From contig NZ_BNJR01000021.1 in NCBI RefSeq assembly GCF_016860605.1, positions 62,001 through 126,000 of the forward strand: 64,000 nucleotides of DNA, given 5' to 3'. Below are positions 1 to 10,157 of the stretch, one piece after another. The notes below the pieces were generated by a model. It was given only the letters and a program-made list of their open reading frames with translations, had not been told where the DNA came from and did no database searches. The translations under genes and the position numbers were made by a program. This DNA is from Lentilactobacillus fungorum (GTDB lineage: Bacteria > Bacillota > Bacilli > Lactobacillales > Lactobacillaceae). The first letter of the stretch is position 1. Each line of letters opens with the position of its first letter.

Positions 1-89
1 ACCGAGTGCTGTTCAAATTTAAAATATCCCGGGGCCCGGTTAATTAATTCTAATTCGGCCAAACTTTCCAAGTATTGATGCATCCCCAT
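1..89 (-). CDS. HD-domain hydrolase, N-terminal fragment (gene runs off the window)
   Basis: Only the first 29-30 codons are in the window. The frame starts at an ATG at 89 (a second ATG is at 83), with an AGGGAG ribosome binding site 9 nt upstream, and stays open to base 1. The peptide begins MGMHQYLESL and contains the segment INRAPGYFKFEQHSV. That resembles the start of YfbR-like HD phosphohydrolases (5'-nucleotidases), where the histidine after the Glu-Gln pair opens the metal-binding HD motif. The assignment rests on a short stretch and on the position next to trxB, so it is tentative. A terminator separates it from trxB, so it is probably transcribed separately. Confidence 0.5.
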   Translation of the reverse strand, partial: MGMHQYLESLAELELINRAPGYFKFEQHS

Positions 90-134
90 GATTCGCAGCT
101 CCCTTTCAAGTCAATGAAATTATTTTCATACACT

Positions 135-163
135 AAAGAGGCTGGAAAATCTCCAACCTCTTT
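135..163 (-). terminator. Rho-independent terminator after trxB
   Basis: The minus strand reads AAAGAGG, a TTGGAG/CTCCAG-like inner stem with an A/T loop, then CCTCTTT and T-rich sequence. It lies between the trxB stop codon and the next minus-strand gene. Confidence 0.7.
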
Positions 164-217
164 ATCATTTACTATCATATTAACGCATTCAACTCAAAAT
201 GCGAATCATTTATCTAA

Positions 218-1168
218 TTATTGAGTCACTTCTGACTTGTCGCTAGAACGATGGGATTCAATATACTCAAAAGCCTGTTGACCAGCAATGCCGCCTTCAC
301 CAACGGCAGTTGTAATTTGACGAAGCTTCTTTTCTCGAACGTCACCAATTGCGTAAATACCTGGAACGGCCGTGGCCATTTGATCATCAGTTTTGATCCA
401 ACCATCAGCATTCGTTATCTTAAGATCAGCAAACGGTTCCGTCATTGGCAATAAACCAACGTAAATGAAGACACCAGCCGTTTCAATCGTTGATTCTTCA
501 TTCGTTTGGTTATTACGCACCTTAACACCTGAAACTTTAGTGCCATCACCAACTACTTCGGTAACGTTGGTGTTCCAAACGAAGTCAATCTTATCATTCG
601 CAAATGCGCGGTCCTGAATCACTTGTTGGGCACGCAATTGATCACGCCGATGAATGACCGTTACATGATCAACGATCCCAGCTAAATAGGTGGCCTCTTC
701 GATTGCTGAATCACCACCGCCGACAACGACGACGTGCTTATTCTTGAAGAAAGCCCCATCACATACCGCGCAGTAGGAGACACCCTTGCCACCATAGTCT
801 TTTTCGCCAGGAACCCCGAGCTTTTTATACTCAGATCCCGTTGCGATAATTACAACTTTGGCTTCTAGCTCATCACTATCAGTCTTAACTAATTTGGTGT
901 CGCCATGATCCTCGATGGATTGGACAGCACCATAAACATATTCGGCACCAAAATTAATCGAACTGTCGTACATATCCTGAGCCAAGTCCGGTCCCATAAT
1001 GGACTTAAAACCCGGATAATTCTCAATAGCAGCCGTATTGTTCATTTGGCCACCATAGATCCCACGGTCAATCATTGCAACTGATAAATTAGCTCGTGAT
1101 GCATAAAGCGCAGCGGTCATTCCGCCGGGGCCGGCACCAATAATCACAACATCATATTTTTTTGCCAT
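218..1168 (-). CDS. trxB: Thioredoxin reductase
   Basis: This 316-aa flavoprotein transfers electrons from NADPH through FAD and a redox-active disulfide to thioredoxin, keeping cytoplasmic thiols reduced. The sequence shows the FAD-binding GAGPGG at residues 11-16, the catalytic pair CAVC at 133-136 in the usual context before DGAFF, and the NADPH-binding GGGDSA near 150. Length matches low-molecular-weight bacterial TrxB. A GAGGAGG ribosome binding site stands 5-6 nt before the ATG. The leader upstream holds a miniature of the long-hairpin repeat found elsewhere in the window. The gene is downstream of galU but separated by 150 bp. Confidence 0.95.
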   Translation of the reverse strand: MAKKYDVVIIGAGPGGMTAALYASRANLSVAMIDRGIYGGQMNNTAAIENYPGFKSIMGPDLAQDMYDSSINFGAEYVYGAVQSIEDHGDTKLVKTDSDELEAKVVIIATGSEYKKLGVPGEKDYGGKGVSYCAVCDGAFFKNKHVVVVGGGDSAIEEATYLAGIVDHVTVIHRRDQLRAQQVIQDRAFANDKIDFVWNTNVTEVVGDGTKVSGVKVRNNQTNEESTIETAGVFIYVGLLPMTEPFADLKITNADGWIKTDDQMATAVPGIYAIGDVREKKLRQITTAVGEGGIAGQQAFEYIESHRSSDKSEVTQ

Positions 1169-1185
1169 TTAAATCCTCCTCGTAA

Positions 1186-1226
1186 GTGCGTGAAGCAAAG
1201 CATAGGTACAAGCTTTGCTCTGGGCA
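1186..1226 (-). repeat. Miniature of the long-hairpin repeat in the trxB leader
   Basis: AGCAAAGC (1194-1201) and GCTTTGCT (1212-1219) form a perfect 8-bp stem with a 10-nt loop. The flanks resemble the ends of the larger repeats near pstS, ldhD and galE (GTG...GAAGCAAAGC on one side, a GCTTTGC...C-G-rich end on the other), but the variable arms and inner loop are missing. The element ends 4 nt before the trxB ribosome binding site. Confidence 0.55.
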
Positions 1227-1317
1227 GGTTTTTGCTTAATACAGTTGGCTGGCTAAATAAAACAGCTTCTTATTCACAAATCTAAATGTACTATTAATAA
1301 GTAAGTCTGTCTAGTAA

Positions 1318-2220
1318 TTAGCTCTTGCTTGGTTTATCCTCATCGGCCAACTGTTTTCCTAAGTCCTTTAAATAAGCTCTTAAGCCAGTCGCAATTTCTG
1401 GGTGCCGCAAGCCAAAGATAATATTGGTTTTAAGCCAACTCAGTTTGTTACCCGTATCAAACCGACTGCCTTTAAACTCATGCGCAAATACCCGTTGAGT
1501 TTGATTCAGCTCATCGATGGCCGAGGTCAATTGAATTTCACCAGAAGCATCCGGTTTAGCATGTTCTAGAATCCCGAAAATTTCTGGGGTTAACAAGTAG
1601 CGGCCAATGATTGCCAAATCGCTAGGTGCTTTTTCTGGGGATGGCTTTTCCACAAACTTTTTAACGTTAAATAACCCCGGACGAACTTCTTCAGAAGGAT
1701 CAATGACACCATATTTGGAAATATCTTTATGGGCAACGCGCTTAACAGCCAACGTCGATGCCCCAGTTTCTTGAAAGCTATTCATCAATTGCTTGGTCAG
1801 TGGTACCTTATCTTCCATGACGTCATCGCCCAGCATCACAACAAACGGTTCATTACTAATAAAACTGCGGGCTGTATAAATGGCATCACCTAATCCTCGC
1901 GGGTGTGATTGGCGAATGAAATAAATATTCATATCGTTAGTTTTACGAATCGTCTCTAAAATATCATTCTTATGGCGATCTTCCAAATTCATTTCCAACT
2001 CTGGATTAGAATCAAAGTGGTCTTCAATCGAGCGCTTGCCCTTGCCAATCACAATGACAATATCTCGGATACCTGATTTTTTAGCTTCTTCGACGATAAA
2101 CTGAATCGTTGGTGTATCAACAATTGGTAACATTTCCTTTGGCAACGCCTTGGTTTCTGGTAAAAACCGTGTTCCAAGTCCCGCCGCCGGAATAACGGCT
2201 TTCGTTACTTTTCTTTGCAT
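1318..2220 (-). CDS. galU: UTP-glucose-1-phosphate uridylyltransferase
   Basis: This 300-aa enzyme makes UDP-glucose from UTP and glucose 1-phosphate, the precursor for exopolysaccharide, glycolipids and teichoic acid decoration, and the partner metabolite of the Leloir genes at 53-57 kb. The N-terminal nucleotide-binding signature AAGLGTRFLP, the conserved TKALPKEMLP segment and the VEKP motif are all visible. An upstream in-frame GTG (2232) would add four residues. I chose the ATG at 2220 because homologues begin with M-Q-(R/K)-K and a GGGA sits 6 nt before it. The gene follows gpsA with a 33-nt gap, likely in the same transcript. Confidence 0.93.
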   Translation of the reverse strand: MQRKVTKAVIPAAGLGTRFLPETKALPKEMLPIVDTPTIQFIVEEAKKSGIRDIVIVIGKGKRSIEDHFDSNPELEMNLEDRHKNDILETIRKTNDMNIYFIRQSHPRGLGDAIYTARSFISNEPFVVMLGDDVMEDKVPLTKQLMNSFQETGASTLAVKRVAHKDISKYGVIDPSEEVRPGLFNVKKFVEKPSPEKAPSDLAIIGRYLLTPEIFGILEHAKPDASGEIQLTSAIDELNQTQRVFAHEFKGSRFDTGNKLSWLKTNIIFGLRHPEIATGLRAYLKDLGKQLADEDKPSKS

Positions 2221-2253
2221 ATTATGTCCCACACTTTCTTTATAACTAAATCA

Positions 2254-3270
2254 CTAGCCAATTTCTGAGCGACCCTCTCGAGTCATCAACTGGTGAATCG
2301 TTTCTTTGATATCAGCCCCATCGTAAAGGACATGATAAATAGCGCTTGTAATCGGCATTTCAACCCCACGCTTTTTGGACAACTCATAAGCAGCGCGTGT
2401 CGTGGCAATGCCTTCGATGACCATGCCCATACTTTTAACCACCTCGGCGAGTGGCTTGCCTTGGCCAAGTTCATTACCAGCCCGCCAATTTCTAGAATTT
2501 CGACTGGTGGCGGTCACAATAATATCACCGACACCAGATAAACCGATGAAAGTCAACGGATTAGCACCAAATGAAGTCCCTAAACGCGAGATTTCCGCTA
2601 ACCCACGCGTCATTAAAGCCGCCTTAGCATTGTCCTTGTAGCCAAGCCCATATAACGCACCAGCGCCTAAAGCAATAATATTTTTCAAAGCCGCTCCAAT
2701 TTCGACGCCAATGACATCATCGCTTGTATATGTTCGGAAATAATCATTCATAAACAAGCCCTGAATTTCTTTAGCAGCTTGTTGGTCATTGCTGGCAACG
2801 GTTACCAATGTAATGTCTTTGATCGCCACATCTTCTGCATGACTTGGACCAGAAATGACCGAAATCGACTTGCGATTTTTAGGGTTAATTTCTTGGGCAA
2901 GCACCTGTGAAAGCCGCAAGTACGTTTTTTCTTCGATGCCCTTTGACGCATGAATAATGTTCACCACTTGGTTTTTCTCGGCTAATATTTCAGCTACTTG
3001 CTTAGCAACCGACCTGGTTACTTGAGTCGGGACAACGAAAAGTATGTAGTCAACACCATCAATTGCTTCTGCTAAATCATGATAAGCAACGATGGAACTT
3101 GAAAACGTTAAATTCTTAATGTACTTCGAATTAGTGTGCTTTTCATTAAACTCCTTGACCTGCTCGGCATTATAAGACCACAGTTTCACATTTGACCCAT
3201 TTTCATCGAGCAAGCTTGCCAAAACGCTTCCCCAAGATCCGGCTCCAAGTACTGCAACTTTTTTAGACAT
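2254..3270 (-). CDS. gpsA: NAD(P)-dependent glycerol-3-phosphate dehydrogenase
   Basis: This 338-aa enzyme reduces dihydroxyacetone phosphate to sn-glycerol 3-phosphate, the backbone for phospholipids and lipoteichoic acid. A Rossmann motif GAGSWG lies at residues 9-14, followed by the internal catalytic-domain motif [13 protein letters not shown] and the GLSGVGD segment typical of GpsA. Length is standard. Its start overlaps the end of lgt by 8 nt, indicating translational coupling in the hprK-lgt-gpsA-galU operon. Confidence 0.95.
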   Translation of the reverse strand: MSKKVAVLGAGSWGSVLASLLDENGSNVKLWSYNAEQVKEFNEKHTNSKYIKNLTFSSSIVAYHDLAEAIDGVDYILFVVPTQVTRSVAKQVAEILAEKNQVVNIIHASKGIEEKTYLRLSQVLAQEINPKNRKSISVISGPSHAEDVAIKDITLVTVASNDQQAAKEIQGLFMNDYFRTYTSDDVIGVEIGAALKNIIALGAGALYGLGYKDNAKAALMTRGLAEISRLGTSFGANPLTFIGLSGVGDIIVTATSRNSRNWRAGNELGQGKPLAEVVKSMGMVIEGIATTRAAYELSKKRGVEMPITSAIYHVLYDGADIKETIHQLMTREGRSEIG

Positions 3271-4129
3271 TATTTTTCTCCTTTGTTGGCATTGTTTTTC
3301 TTCTAAGATTCGACCCGGCTAGATACCAAGGATTATCTTGAGTCCTTCGACGATAGCCAATCAAGGCCATCGCACCAAAAAATAAAATGACTGAAAGAAT
3401 CTGTGATACCCGTAAATTAAATAGCATCAAACTATCGGTTCGCATGCCTTCGACAAAAAATCTCCCAAATGAATACCACATGACATACGCAAGAAAGACT
3501 TCCCCTTGCTTGAACAAATGCGGATTATGCCGTAAGACCATTAATACGCAAAACCCCAGTAAGCTCCACAGCGATTCATACAAGAAAGTCGGCTGTCGAT
3601 AAGCCCCACTGATATTCATCTGGTTAATAATAAATTGAGGAAGATGTAATCCCTGCAAGTAGTGTAAGGTCGTCGGCTTCCCGAAAGCTTCTTGGTTCAT
3701 GAAATTACCCCAGCGGCCAATGGACTGCGCCAAAATAACAGTCGGCGCCGCAACATCAAGCATCAGCCAAACGGGAATAAACCGCTTTCGACAAAACCAA
3801 ATGACGACGATCATCGCACCAATCAATGAGCCATATATTGCAATACCGCCATCCCAAATCTTGATAATTTCACCCGGGTTATCCTTATAATAGCCCCACT
3901 GAAAAATAACGTAATACAATCTGGCACAGATTAATGCGGCTGGTAACGCCCACAAGATCATGTCATAAATGTCATCGGGATTAATCCCGCGTCGCTTACC
4001 CTCACTTACAGCAAGATAAACGGCTAGAATGACGCCACTGGCGATAATGATGCCATACCAATGCACTTCGATTGGCCCTAAGTTAAATGCAATCGGATTT
4101 AACGCCAAAGTTTTTAAATTCAACAACAC
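3263..4129 (-). CDS. lgt: Prolipoprotein diacylglyceryl transferase
   Basis: This 288-aa integral membrane enzyme moves the diacylglyceryl group of phosphatidylglycerol onto the lipobox cysteine of prolipoproteins. Several hydrophobic segments and the Lgt signature [13 protein letters not shown] (mid protein) are present. The start is a GTG with GGGAG 6 nt upstream, placed 2 nt after hprK. The C-terminal tail is lysine-rich and cytoplasmic. It overlaps gpsA by 8 nt. Confidence 0.95.
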   Translation of the reverse strand: MLLNLKTLALNPIAFNLGPIEVHWYGIIIASGVILAVYLAVSEGKRRGINPDDIYDMILWALPAALICARLYYVIFQWGYYKDNPGEIIKIWDGGIAIYGSLIGAMIVVIWFCRKRFIPVWLMLDVAAPTVILAQSIGRWGNFMNQEAFGKPTTLHYLQGLHLPQFIINQMNISGAYRQPTFLYESLWSLLGFCVLMVLRHNPHLFKQGEVFLAYVMWYSFGRFFVEGMRTDSLMLFNLRVSQILSVILFFGAMALIGYRRRTQDNPWYLAGSNLRRKTMPTKEKNNV

Positions 4130-4131
4130 AG

Positions 4132-5160
4132 TTATCTCCCACCATCATCACTTTTTTGGTTATTTTCATTAATTGACTTTTTGTTCTGTTGCTCAACGGC
4201 CTTTTCTTTTTGCTTCTGGGTCGCATCATTTTGGCTATTGACCTTAATAAGATTATTTAGATTCCGATCAAAAGTTTCGGTGGCGTCATACCCCATGCTT
4301 TGTGCTCGGAAGTTCATTGCCGCTGCTTCGATAATAATTGCCAAATTTCGACCGGTTCGAACCGGGATCGTGATCTTCGGCACATCAACGTCAAAAATAT
4401 GCACGTTTTCTGTCCCATTTCCTAATCGATCGAATTTGGCTTCTTTTGTGTAATTAGCTAAGTGAATAATCAACGAAACCGTTGTTTGGCTCCTAACCGC
4501 CCCCGTTCCAAAAAGGGTCATGACATCAATAATGCCAATCCCCCTAATTTCGAGGAGATGCCTTAAAATTGCCGGCGCCGTTCCAACCAGTGTCTGCTCA
4601 TTTTGTTGATAAACTTCTACTCGGTCATCAGCAATGAGTCGATGGCCTCGTTTAACTAATTCAAGCGCTGTTTCACTTTTACCAATACCACTATCACCCG
4701 TGATCAGAATGCCTAGGCCATAGACATCCACTAAAACGCCGTGAATGGACTTTCTTTCGGCCAATTTGTCTTCCAAGTAATTCGTCATATTACTTAGAAC
4801 CCGAGAAGTCGTTAATTTAGACCCCAGTACCGGGATATGTTGGTCTTGGGCAGCTTGCAGCAGTTCTTCTGGTGGATCCAGTTGCGTCGACACGACGAAC
4901 GCCGGCGTTTGTGGTTGGCACATTTTTTTCATGACGTCTAACAACTCTTCATGACTCATGCCCTTTGAATAAGAGATCTCAGTAATCCCCAACAATTGGA
5001 TCCGCTTTGCTGGATAATAATTGAAAAATCCAGTCAACTCCAGACCCGGCCTAGAAATATCACTTGTCGAAATCGTCCGCTTATCCAAATACTCTTTGCC
5101 ATAATAGACATCCAATCTGGCATTTGTTACCAAATCAGCAACGCTTACACTATCGGCCAC
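4132..5160 (-). CDS. hprK: HPr kinase/phosphorylase
   Basis: This 342-aa bifunctional enzyme phosphorylates HPr on Ser46 or removes the phosphate. It thereby controls CcpA-dependent catabolite repression and sugar uptake in Firmicutes. The Walker A motif GDSGIGKSE lies at about residues 155-163, the catalytic region [11 protein letters not shown] just before it, and the signature [11 protein letters not shown] in the C-terminal half. An upstream GTG (5169) overlaps the AAGGAG ribosome binding site, so the GTG at 5160, 8 nt after it, is the better start. The lysine/glutamine-rich C-terminal tail looks disordered. It heads the lgt-gpsA-galU group. Confidence 0.95.
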   Translation of the reverse strand: MADSVSVADLVTNARLDVYYGKEYLDKRTISTSDISRPGLELTGFFNYYPAKRIQLLGITEISYSKGMSHEELLDVMKKMCQPQTPAFVVSTQLDPPEELLQAAQDQHIPVLGSKLTTSRVLSNMTNYLEDKLAERKSIHGVLVDVYGLGILITGDSGIGKSETALELVKRGHRLIADDRVEVYQQNEQTLVGTAPAILRHLLEIRGIGIIDVMTLFGTGAVRSQTTVSLIIHLANYTKEAKFDRLGNGTENVHIFDVDVPKITIPVRTGRNLAIIIEAAAMNFRAQSMGYDATETFDRNLNNLIKVNSQNDATQKQKEKAVEQQNKKSINENNQKSDDGGR

Positions 5161-5215
5161 GCTTATCACTCCTTAATAATCACTATAATTTTAGCACGTC
5201 CAACTCATTTCGTCT

Positions 5216-5563
5216 TTAGGACTTGCGAAAATATTGGGCAATAATCGTACTCACCACAGACATCAAAACAGCGGCTAACATCGCCATCCAAAAAGAAGAG
5301 AACCGAAAGCCTGCTCCAACAATGGCCGAAGTCATTTCCAGCATCAAGCCGTTAATCACAATTGAAAAGAGCCCTAACGTCAAAAAATTAATTGGCAGCG
5401 ATAAAATCGTCACAATCGGCCGGACAACTAAGTTTAAAATTGCTAAGACCACGGCCGCAATTACGGCAATGCCAACACTGGCAACGTAAAAATTAGCCGG
5501 GAAAAATCCGCTTAACGCGACAAATAACAAAGTGTCTACTAGTACGGTCGTCAAGAATCTCAC
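5216..5563 (-). CDS. YvlD-like (phage holin family 4) membrane protein
   Basis: This 115-aa protein has about four hydrophobic helices and the pattern of the YvlD/mycobacterial-type membrane family PF04020, including the LNLVVRPIVTILSLPIN segment. In other Firmicutes such genes sit next to PspC-domain genes in envelope-stress operons, as here, where its start overlaps the pspC-like stop by 4 nt. The precise role is unknown; a membrane-stress function is inferred from the neighbour. Confidence 0.75.
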   Translation of the reverse strand: MRFLTTVLVDTLLFVALSGFFPANFYVASVGIAVIAAVVLAILNLVVRPIVTILSLPINFLTLGLFSIVINGLMLEMTSAIVGAGFRFSSFWMAMLAAVLMSVVSTIIAQYFRKS

Positions 5564-5889
5564 GATTGGCCTCTTTTCTGATGATCATCGACATTTTTTT
5601 CTTCAACATCATGAATCACTTTTCTAGATTTCTTAGCCGGATCACGGGTTGCCATTCCCGACTTAAATTGATTGAATGCGGAGTCTCCTGACTGGGAGCT
5701 TGGCATTATTGCGATCATCACAACATATGAAAGAATCGCTAATAAATTAATGCCAGGCGTAAGGGCCAGTACGACATATAAAATTCTTACGAGAGTCGAA
5801 TTCCAACCAAAGTAATCAGAAATCCCACCTAAGACACCGGCAATGATCCGATCAGTTCCTGAACGATATAACTTTTTGCCATTATTCAT
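5560..5889 (-). CDS. PspC-domain membrane protein
   Basis: This 109-aa protein starts with the PspC signature (KKLYRSGTDRIIAGVLGG, then DYFGWN), followed by one or two hydrophobic segments ending in an IMPSS motif, and a charged cytoplasmic tail. PspC proteins sense or respond to envelope stress. I chose the ATG at 5889 because GGAGG stands 7 nt before it; a longer frame to 5907 adds six residues without that site. It is the first gene of a pair with the YvlD-like protein and is separated from phoU by a terminator. Confidence 0.8.
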   Translation of the reverse strand: MNNGKKLYRSGTDRIIAGVLGGISDYFGWNSTLVRILYVVLALTPGINLLAILSYVVMIAIMPSSQSGDSAFNQFKSGMATRDPAKKSRKVIHDVEEKNVDDHQKRGQS

Positions 5890-6027
5890 ACGACTACCTC
5901 CAGTCAATTGCAGGGCAACTCTATCGGCAAAAATCTACTCACCAGTCCCACCCATTTAAATCTTAGAATCGAGTGATCTGATTTCTAGTTGCCTAGCGCG
6001 CCCGCTACTCTTAAGTTAAGCCTATCT

Positions 6028-6057
6028 AAAAAAAACACTGCAATCAAGTCTGCAGTG
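6028..6057 (-). terminator. Terminator of the pst-phoU operon
   Basis: On the minus strand CACTGCA and TGCAGTG form a perfect 7-bp stem around an 8-nt loop, followed by a run of seven Ts. It lies 17 nt after the phoU stop. Confidence 0.85.
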
Positions 6058-6073
6058 CAAAAAATAGCCATTC

Positions 6074-6730
6074 TTAATTTAATTCAATAATTTTACCAGT
6101 TGCTAAATAAACCGTCCACTCACAGATATTCGTGCTGTAATCGCTAATTCGCCCTAAATCCTTTGCGACGTTTAAGTAAATGATGGCCGAATTTACAATA
6201 TCTGGATGCTTAGCCATTGCTTGATAACTCGGTGCAGCAATGTCGTCATACAGTTGGTCAATTTTTTGATCGTATTGCTGAGCAGTTTGTTTAGCCTTTT
6301 TTTCATCAGCTTCTCCGTATGAGTCAATTGATTCATTGTACTGTTGGCTGACTTCTTTGGCCATTGCGGCAATAATGGTTTCAACTTCTGGAATCCGTTC
6401 TTCGCCTTTGATGCTAATAGTTGACCTGGCAATATTTCGCGCATGATCGCCGGCCCGTTCCAAATCAGTAACGGCTTTTAAAATGCCAACAACTTCTCGC
6501 AAATCGCCAGTTACCGGTTGGTACAACGCAATCATCTCAAATGAGCGCTTTTCAATGTGGATTTGCAAATGGTTAATCTCGTGGTCATTGGTAATGACCG
6601 TATCGGCGGCCTTGGTGTCATGATCAATGAATGCGTGACCGGCATTGGCAACGGCTTGGCTGACCAATGCCCCCAATTTCATAAAATCCGACTTAAGTGT
6701 CATAATCTCTTCATCAAAAACTTTCCCCAT
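6074..6730 (-). CDS. phoU: Phosphate transport/signalling accessory protein PhoU
   Basis: This 218-aa all-helical protein links the PstSCAB transporter to the PhoR sensor and restrains phosphate uptake. It shows the two PhoU repeats with their metal-binding motifs: ERAGDHARNIA in the first half and the degenerate GRISDYSTNI in the second. Length is that of the family. It is the last gene of the pst operon, 11 nt after pstB, and is followed by a strong terminator. Confidence 0.93.
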   Translation of the reverse strand: MGKVFDEEIMTLKSDFMKLGALVSQAVANAGHAFIDHDTKAADTVITNDHEINHLQIHIEKRSFEMIALYQPVTGDLREVVGILKAVTDLERAGDHARNIARSTISIKGEERIPEVETIIAAMAKEVSQQYNESIDSYGEADEKKAKQTAQQYDQKIDQLYDDIAAPSYQAMAKHPDIVNSAIIYLNVAKDLGRISDYSTNICEWTVYLATGKIIELN

Positions 6731-6741
6731 ACACTTCTCTC

Positions 6742-7500
6742 CTATCCGAATCGTCCACTGACGTAATCTTCGGTTTGCTTATCATCAGGATTCACAAACA
6801 TTTTCGTGGTATCATCATACTCCACAATTCGCCCTTCCATAAAGAAAGCCGTCTTATCCGAAATTCGGGAAGCCTGCTGAAGGTTGTGGGTCACAATAAT
6901 AATAGTATAGTCTTTTTTTAATTCCAACAAGGTATTTTCAATTTTGGCACTGGAGATGGGATCAAGCGCACTGGTCGGTTCGTCCATTAGAATAACTGAT
7001 GGGGAAACCGCCAGGACCCGGGCAATACAAATTCGCTGCTGTTGACCGCCAGAAAAGGCCAACGCATTATCATATAAATTATCTTTTATTTCATCCCAAA
7101 CGGCCGCTTGCTTTAAACTACGTTCAACAATCGCATCAAGCTGCTGCTTGTCGCGAACGCCCGCAATTCTCAGGCCATAAGTAATGTTATCGTAGACTGA
7201 AAACGGAAACGGATTAGGCTGTTGAAACACCATGCCAATTGACTTGCGTAATTCAACCAGATTAACTTGCGGTGAGTAAATATCTTGACCATGGAATTGA
7301 ACGGTTCCCGTAATTTTGACCCCGTCAATCATATCGTTCATTCGGTTCAAGCAACGCAGAAAAGTTGACTTTCCACAGCCAGATGGTCCAATCAACGCAG
7401 AAATTTTGTTCGCGTCAAAATCAAGATTGATGCCGTGAAGTGCTTGAAAGTCACCGTAGAATAAGTCCAAATTTTGAGCTGAAATAATCGGTTTGTCCAT
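6742..7500 (-). CDS. pstB: Phosphate ABC transporter ATP-binding protein (second copy)
   Basis: This 252-aa ATPase drives phosphate import through PstC/PstA. It carries Walker [10 protein letters not shown], the signature SGGQQQR, Walker [12 protein letters not shown] and the switch histidine in VTHNLQQ. The PstB-specific segment RMNDMIDG is present. It lies 14 nt after the other pstB gene; paired pstB genes are common in lactic acid bacteria. The two copies differ enough to be distinct paralogues. Confidence 0.93.
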   Translation of the reverse strand: MDKPIISAQNLDLFYGDFQALHGINLDFDANKISALIGPSGCGKSTFLRCLNRMNDMIDGVKITGTVQFHGQDIYSPQVNLVELRKSIGMVFQQPNPFPFSVYDNITYGLRIAGVRDKQQLDAIVERSLKQAAVWDEIKDNLYDNALAFSGGQQQRICIARVLAVSPSVILMDEPTSALDPISSAKIENTLLELKKDYTIIIVTHNLQQASRISDKTAFFMEGRIVEYDDTTKMFVNPDDKQTEDYVSGRFG

Positions 7501-7514
7501 CGTTATCCTCCTAT

Positions 7515-8321
7515 CTATCCAAAGTTTCCCGAAACGTAATCATCAGTTAATTCAATCTTTGGCCGGGTAAAGACTTTTCGTGTCTTATTGTACTCAATTG
7601 CTTCACCAAGGTTAAAGAAAACGGTATAGTCGCTTAGACGCGCTGCTTGTTGCATATTATGAGTTACAATAATAATTGTGTAATCCTGCTTTAATTCCCG
7701 CAAGGTCTGCTCCAATTGCTGGGTTGAAACGGGGTCCAGAGCACTAGCTGGTTCGTCAAGTAATAAGACATCTGGTTGGACGGCTAAAGCCCTAGCGATA
7801 CAGACACGCTGGGCTTGCCCGCCTGACAATGACAGGGCACTTTTGTGAAGATTATCTTTAACTTGATCCCAAACGGCTGCTTGCTTCAGCGTTTTTTCAA
7901 CGACTTCGTCCAAAACCCGTTTATCATGGATCCCTCGTCGTTCTAAAGCAAATGTAATGTTGCCATAAATGGATTTGGCAAATGGATTAGGCCGCTGAAA
8001 AACCATCCCAATTCGTCTTCGAACTTCGTACACATCAATTTTGGGCTGATTAATATCGACGCCTTGATACAGAATTTGTCCCTTAACGGTCGCAACGTCA
8101 TCATTCATGCGGTTAAGTGACCTTAAAAAAGTGGATTTCCCAGAACCGGAAGGCCCAATTAAGGCTGTAATCGTGTTTTGTTTGAACTGAATATCCGCGT
8201 GCTGCATTGCCAAGGTTTTACCATAGTAAACTTCCAGGTTCTTGGTTTGCATGGTGATCGTTGTTTCTTCTGGATTAAAGTGATAGATAAAGCGATCAGT
8301 TGGATTGTTTGAATTTAGCAT
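7515..8321 (-). CDS. pstB: Phosphate ABC transporter ATP-binding protein (first copy)
   Basis: This 268-aa paralogue of the next gene has Walker [10 protein letters not shown], signature SGGQAQR and Walker [12 protein letters not shown], plus VTHNMQQ. It has an N-terminal extension of about 20 residues compared with the second copy. A GTG at 8336 is in frame, but the GAGGAG site 7 nt before the ATG at 8321 favours the shorter form. It almost abuts pstA, so translation is probably coupled. Confidence 0.92.
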   Translation of the reverse strand: MLNSNNPTDRFIYHFNPEETTITMQTKNLEVYYGKTLAMQHADIQFKQNTITALIGPSGSGKSTFLRSLNRMNDDVATVKGQILYQGVDINQPKIDVYEVRRRIGMVFQRPNPFAKSIYGNITFALERRGIHDKRVLDEVVEKTLKQAAVWDQVKDNLHKSALSLSGGQAQRVCIARALAVQPDVLLLDEPASALDPVSTQQLEQTLRELKQDYTIIIVTHNMQQAARLSDYTVFFNLGEAIEYNKTRKVFTRPKIELTDDYVSGNFG

Positions 8322-8335
8322 CTCTTCACTCCTCA

Positions 8336-9226
8336 CTAATTAACGGACGTCATTTTTTCAAACACTTTTCGACCAATATACCTTGCTGATAGATTAAAAA
8401 TCAGAATTGCCAGAACAAGCACGGCAGCTGCGCCTGACGAAACTTTGGTGAGATCAGGCATAATCCCCTCTGAGTTGATTTTCCAAATGTGAACAGCCAA
8501 CGTTTCAGCAGGTCTCAACGGGCTAAGGGGACTATCGATATTAAACGGGTTCCAATCGCCAAAGTTCAATGCTGGCGCGCTTTGGCCGGCCGTGTAAATT
8601 AAAGCGGCCGCCTCGCCGAACACCCGCCCAGAACAAAGAATAATCCCGCTAATGATGCCCGGCAAAGCAGCTGGCACTACGATATGGATAATGGTTTCAT
8701 ACTTTGATAATCCAAGTCCCAAACCGCCCTGACGTTGATCATCGGAAACGCCGGCCAAGGCCTCTTCGATGTTGCGTGTTAACAACGGTAGATTAAAAAT
8801 TGTGAGGGTTAGGGCCCCGGAAATAATCGAAAAGCCGTAATTAAACTGGATCACAAACAATAAGAAGCCAAACAGGCCAACGACAACGGATGGTAATGAA
8901 CTCAAAATTTCAATTGCCGTTCGAATCGTTGAGGTAAACCAATTATCCTTGGCATATTCATTGAGGTAAATTGACGCACCTAGGGCAATCGGGAGTGAAA
9001 TCAACATTGCTAAAATGAGTAAGTAAATCGAGTTAAAAAGCTGAATACCAATCCCGCCGCCTGCCGTAAATGCCTTAGCTGGTGATGTCAAAAACCGCCA
9101 ACTCACGTTTGGTAGGCCGGTGATAAAAATATAGCCAATTAAAAAAGCTAAGATTAAGACAACCAGTCCTGCGATTAGTCTCAGAATCAAGATAGCCGTG
9201 CGACTTTGTTTTTGCGTTCGATTCAT
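8336..9226 (-). CDS. pstA: Phosphate ABC transporter permease PstA
   Basis: This 296-aa permease has six predicted membrane helices and the ABC permease EAA loop (EALAGVSDDQRQGGLGLGLS region). It forms the phosphate channel with PstC. Its start overlaps the pstC stop by 4 nt (ATGA-type overlap), implying coupled synthesis. Confidence 0.93.
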   Translation of the reverse strand: MNRTQKQSRTAILILRLIAGLVVLILAFLIGYIFITGLPNVSWRFLTSPAKAFTAGGGIGIQLFNSIYLLILAMLISLPIALGASIYLNEYAKDNWFTSTIRTAIEILSSLPSVVVGLFGFLLFVIQFNYGFSIISGALTLTIFNLPLLTRNIEEALAGVSDDQRQGGLGLGLSKYETIIHIVVPAALPGIISGIILCSGRVFGEAAALIYTAGQSAPALNFGDWNPFNIDSPLSPLRPAETLAVHIWKINSEGIMPDLTKVSSGAAAVLVLAILIFNLSARYIGRKVFEKMTSVN

Positions 9227-10155
9227 TTCTTAAACGCTCCCTTCCGACCAATAAAGTGAACCAGCAAGTTAAAGAACAACGACATCACCAGTAATACGAG
9301 GGCGAGTGACCACAGGGCGTCATTTTGCAAGGATCCCATGACGGTATTGCCCATGCCAGCGGTTAGAACGGACGTCAACGTTGACGCTGGCGAGACTAAA
9401 TTATGGGGCATCAAGGCAGCATTGCCAATGACCATTTGAACGGCTAGCGCTTCGCCAAAGGCCCGCGCCATCCCAAAAACGATTGCTGTTAAGATTCCCG
9501 GGGTTGCGGCTCGCAGGACAACTTTCCAGATTGTCTGCCATTTAGTCGCCCCTAAAGCTAAAGAAGCTTGTCGATAATATTTGGGAACCGCCTTGAGTGA
9601 ATCAACGGTCATTGAAACAATTGTTGGTAAGATCATGACAAACAAAACGAAGGTTCCGGATAAAATTCCAAAGCCACTGCCTCCAAATGTATGGCGAACA
9701 AACGGCACAACCACTGAAAGACCGATAAAACCGTAAACAACCGAAGGAATCCCCACCAGCAATTCTGTAACTGGCTGTAAAATTTTAGCTCCCCGTTTCG
9801 GCGAAATTTCTGTCATGTAAACGGCCGTTCCAATTGCAAACGGGGTTGAAACAACCGCCGCTAAGATTGTTACTAAAAATGAACCGACGATCATTGGCAA
9901 TGCGCCAACCGCTTGCTGCCCACTGGGGGTTTGGGTGCCGGGATTCCAAATCACGCCGCCAAAAAAGTCTTTCAAGCTAATGTGATCTTTAAAAAACGTT
10001 GATAGCCCTTTGGTGGCAATGAATATAATAATGCCCAAAACAATTGCCATAATTAATAGCAAAGCCGAAAGACTTAGTAGGTGACCAAACCGCTCATAGC
10101 GGGCCGTTTTCGATTTTTTCATTAATTGCTTGGCTAACTTTTGATTCTGCTGCAT
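9223..10155 (-). CDS. pstC: Phosphate ABC transporter permease PstC
   Basis: This 310-aa permease carries a charged N-terminus, six membrane helices and the conserved EAA-loop segment around YRQASLALGATKW. It pairs with PstA in high-affinity phosphate uptake. It starts 2 nt downstream of the pstS stop and overlaps pstA by 4 nt. Confidence 0.93.
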   Translation of the reverse strand: MQQNQKLAKQLMKKSKTARYERFGHLLSLSALLLIMAIVLGIIIFIATKGLSTFFKDHISLKDFFGGVIWNPGTQTPSGQQAVGALPMIVGSFLVTILAAVVSTPFAIGTAVYMTEISPKRGAKILQPVTELLVGIPSVVYGFIGLSVVVPFVRHTFGGSGFGILSGTFVLFVMILPTIVSMTVDSLKAVPKYYRQASLALGATKWQTIWKVVLRAATPGILTAIVFGMARAFGEALAVQMVIGNAALMPHNLVSPASTLTSVLTAGMGNTVMGSLQNDALWSLALVLLVMSLFFNLLVHFIGRKGAFKK

Positions 10156-10157
10156 TG

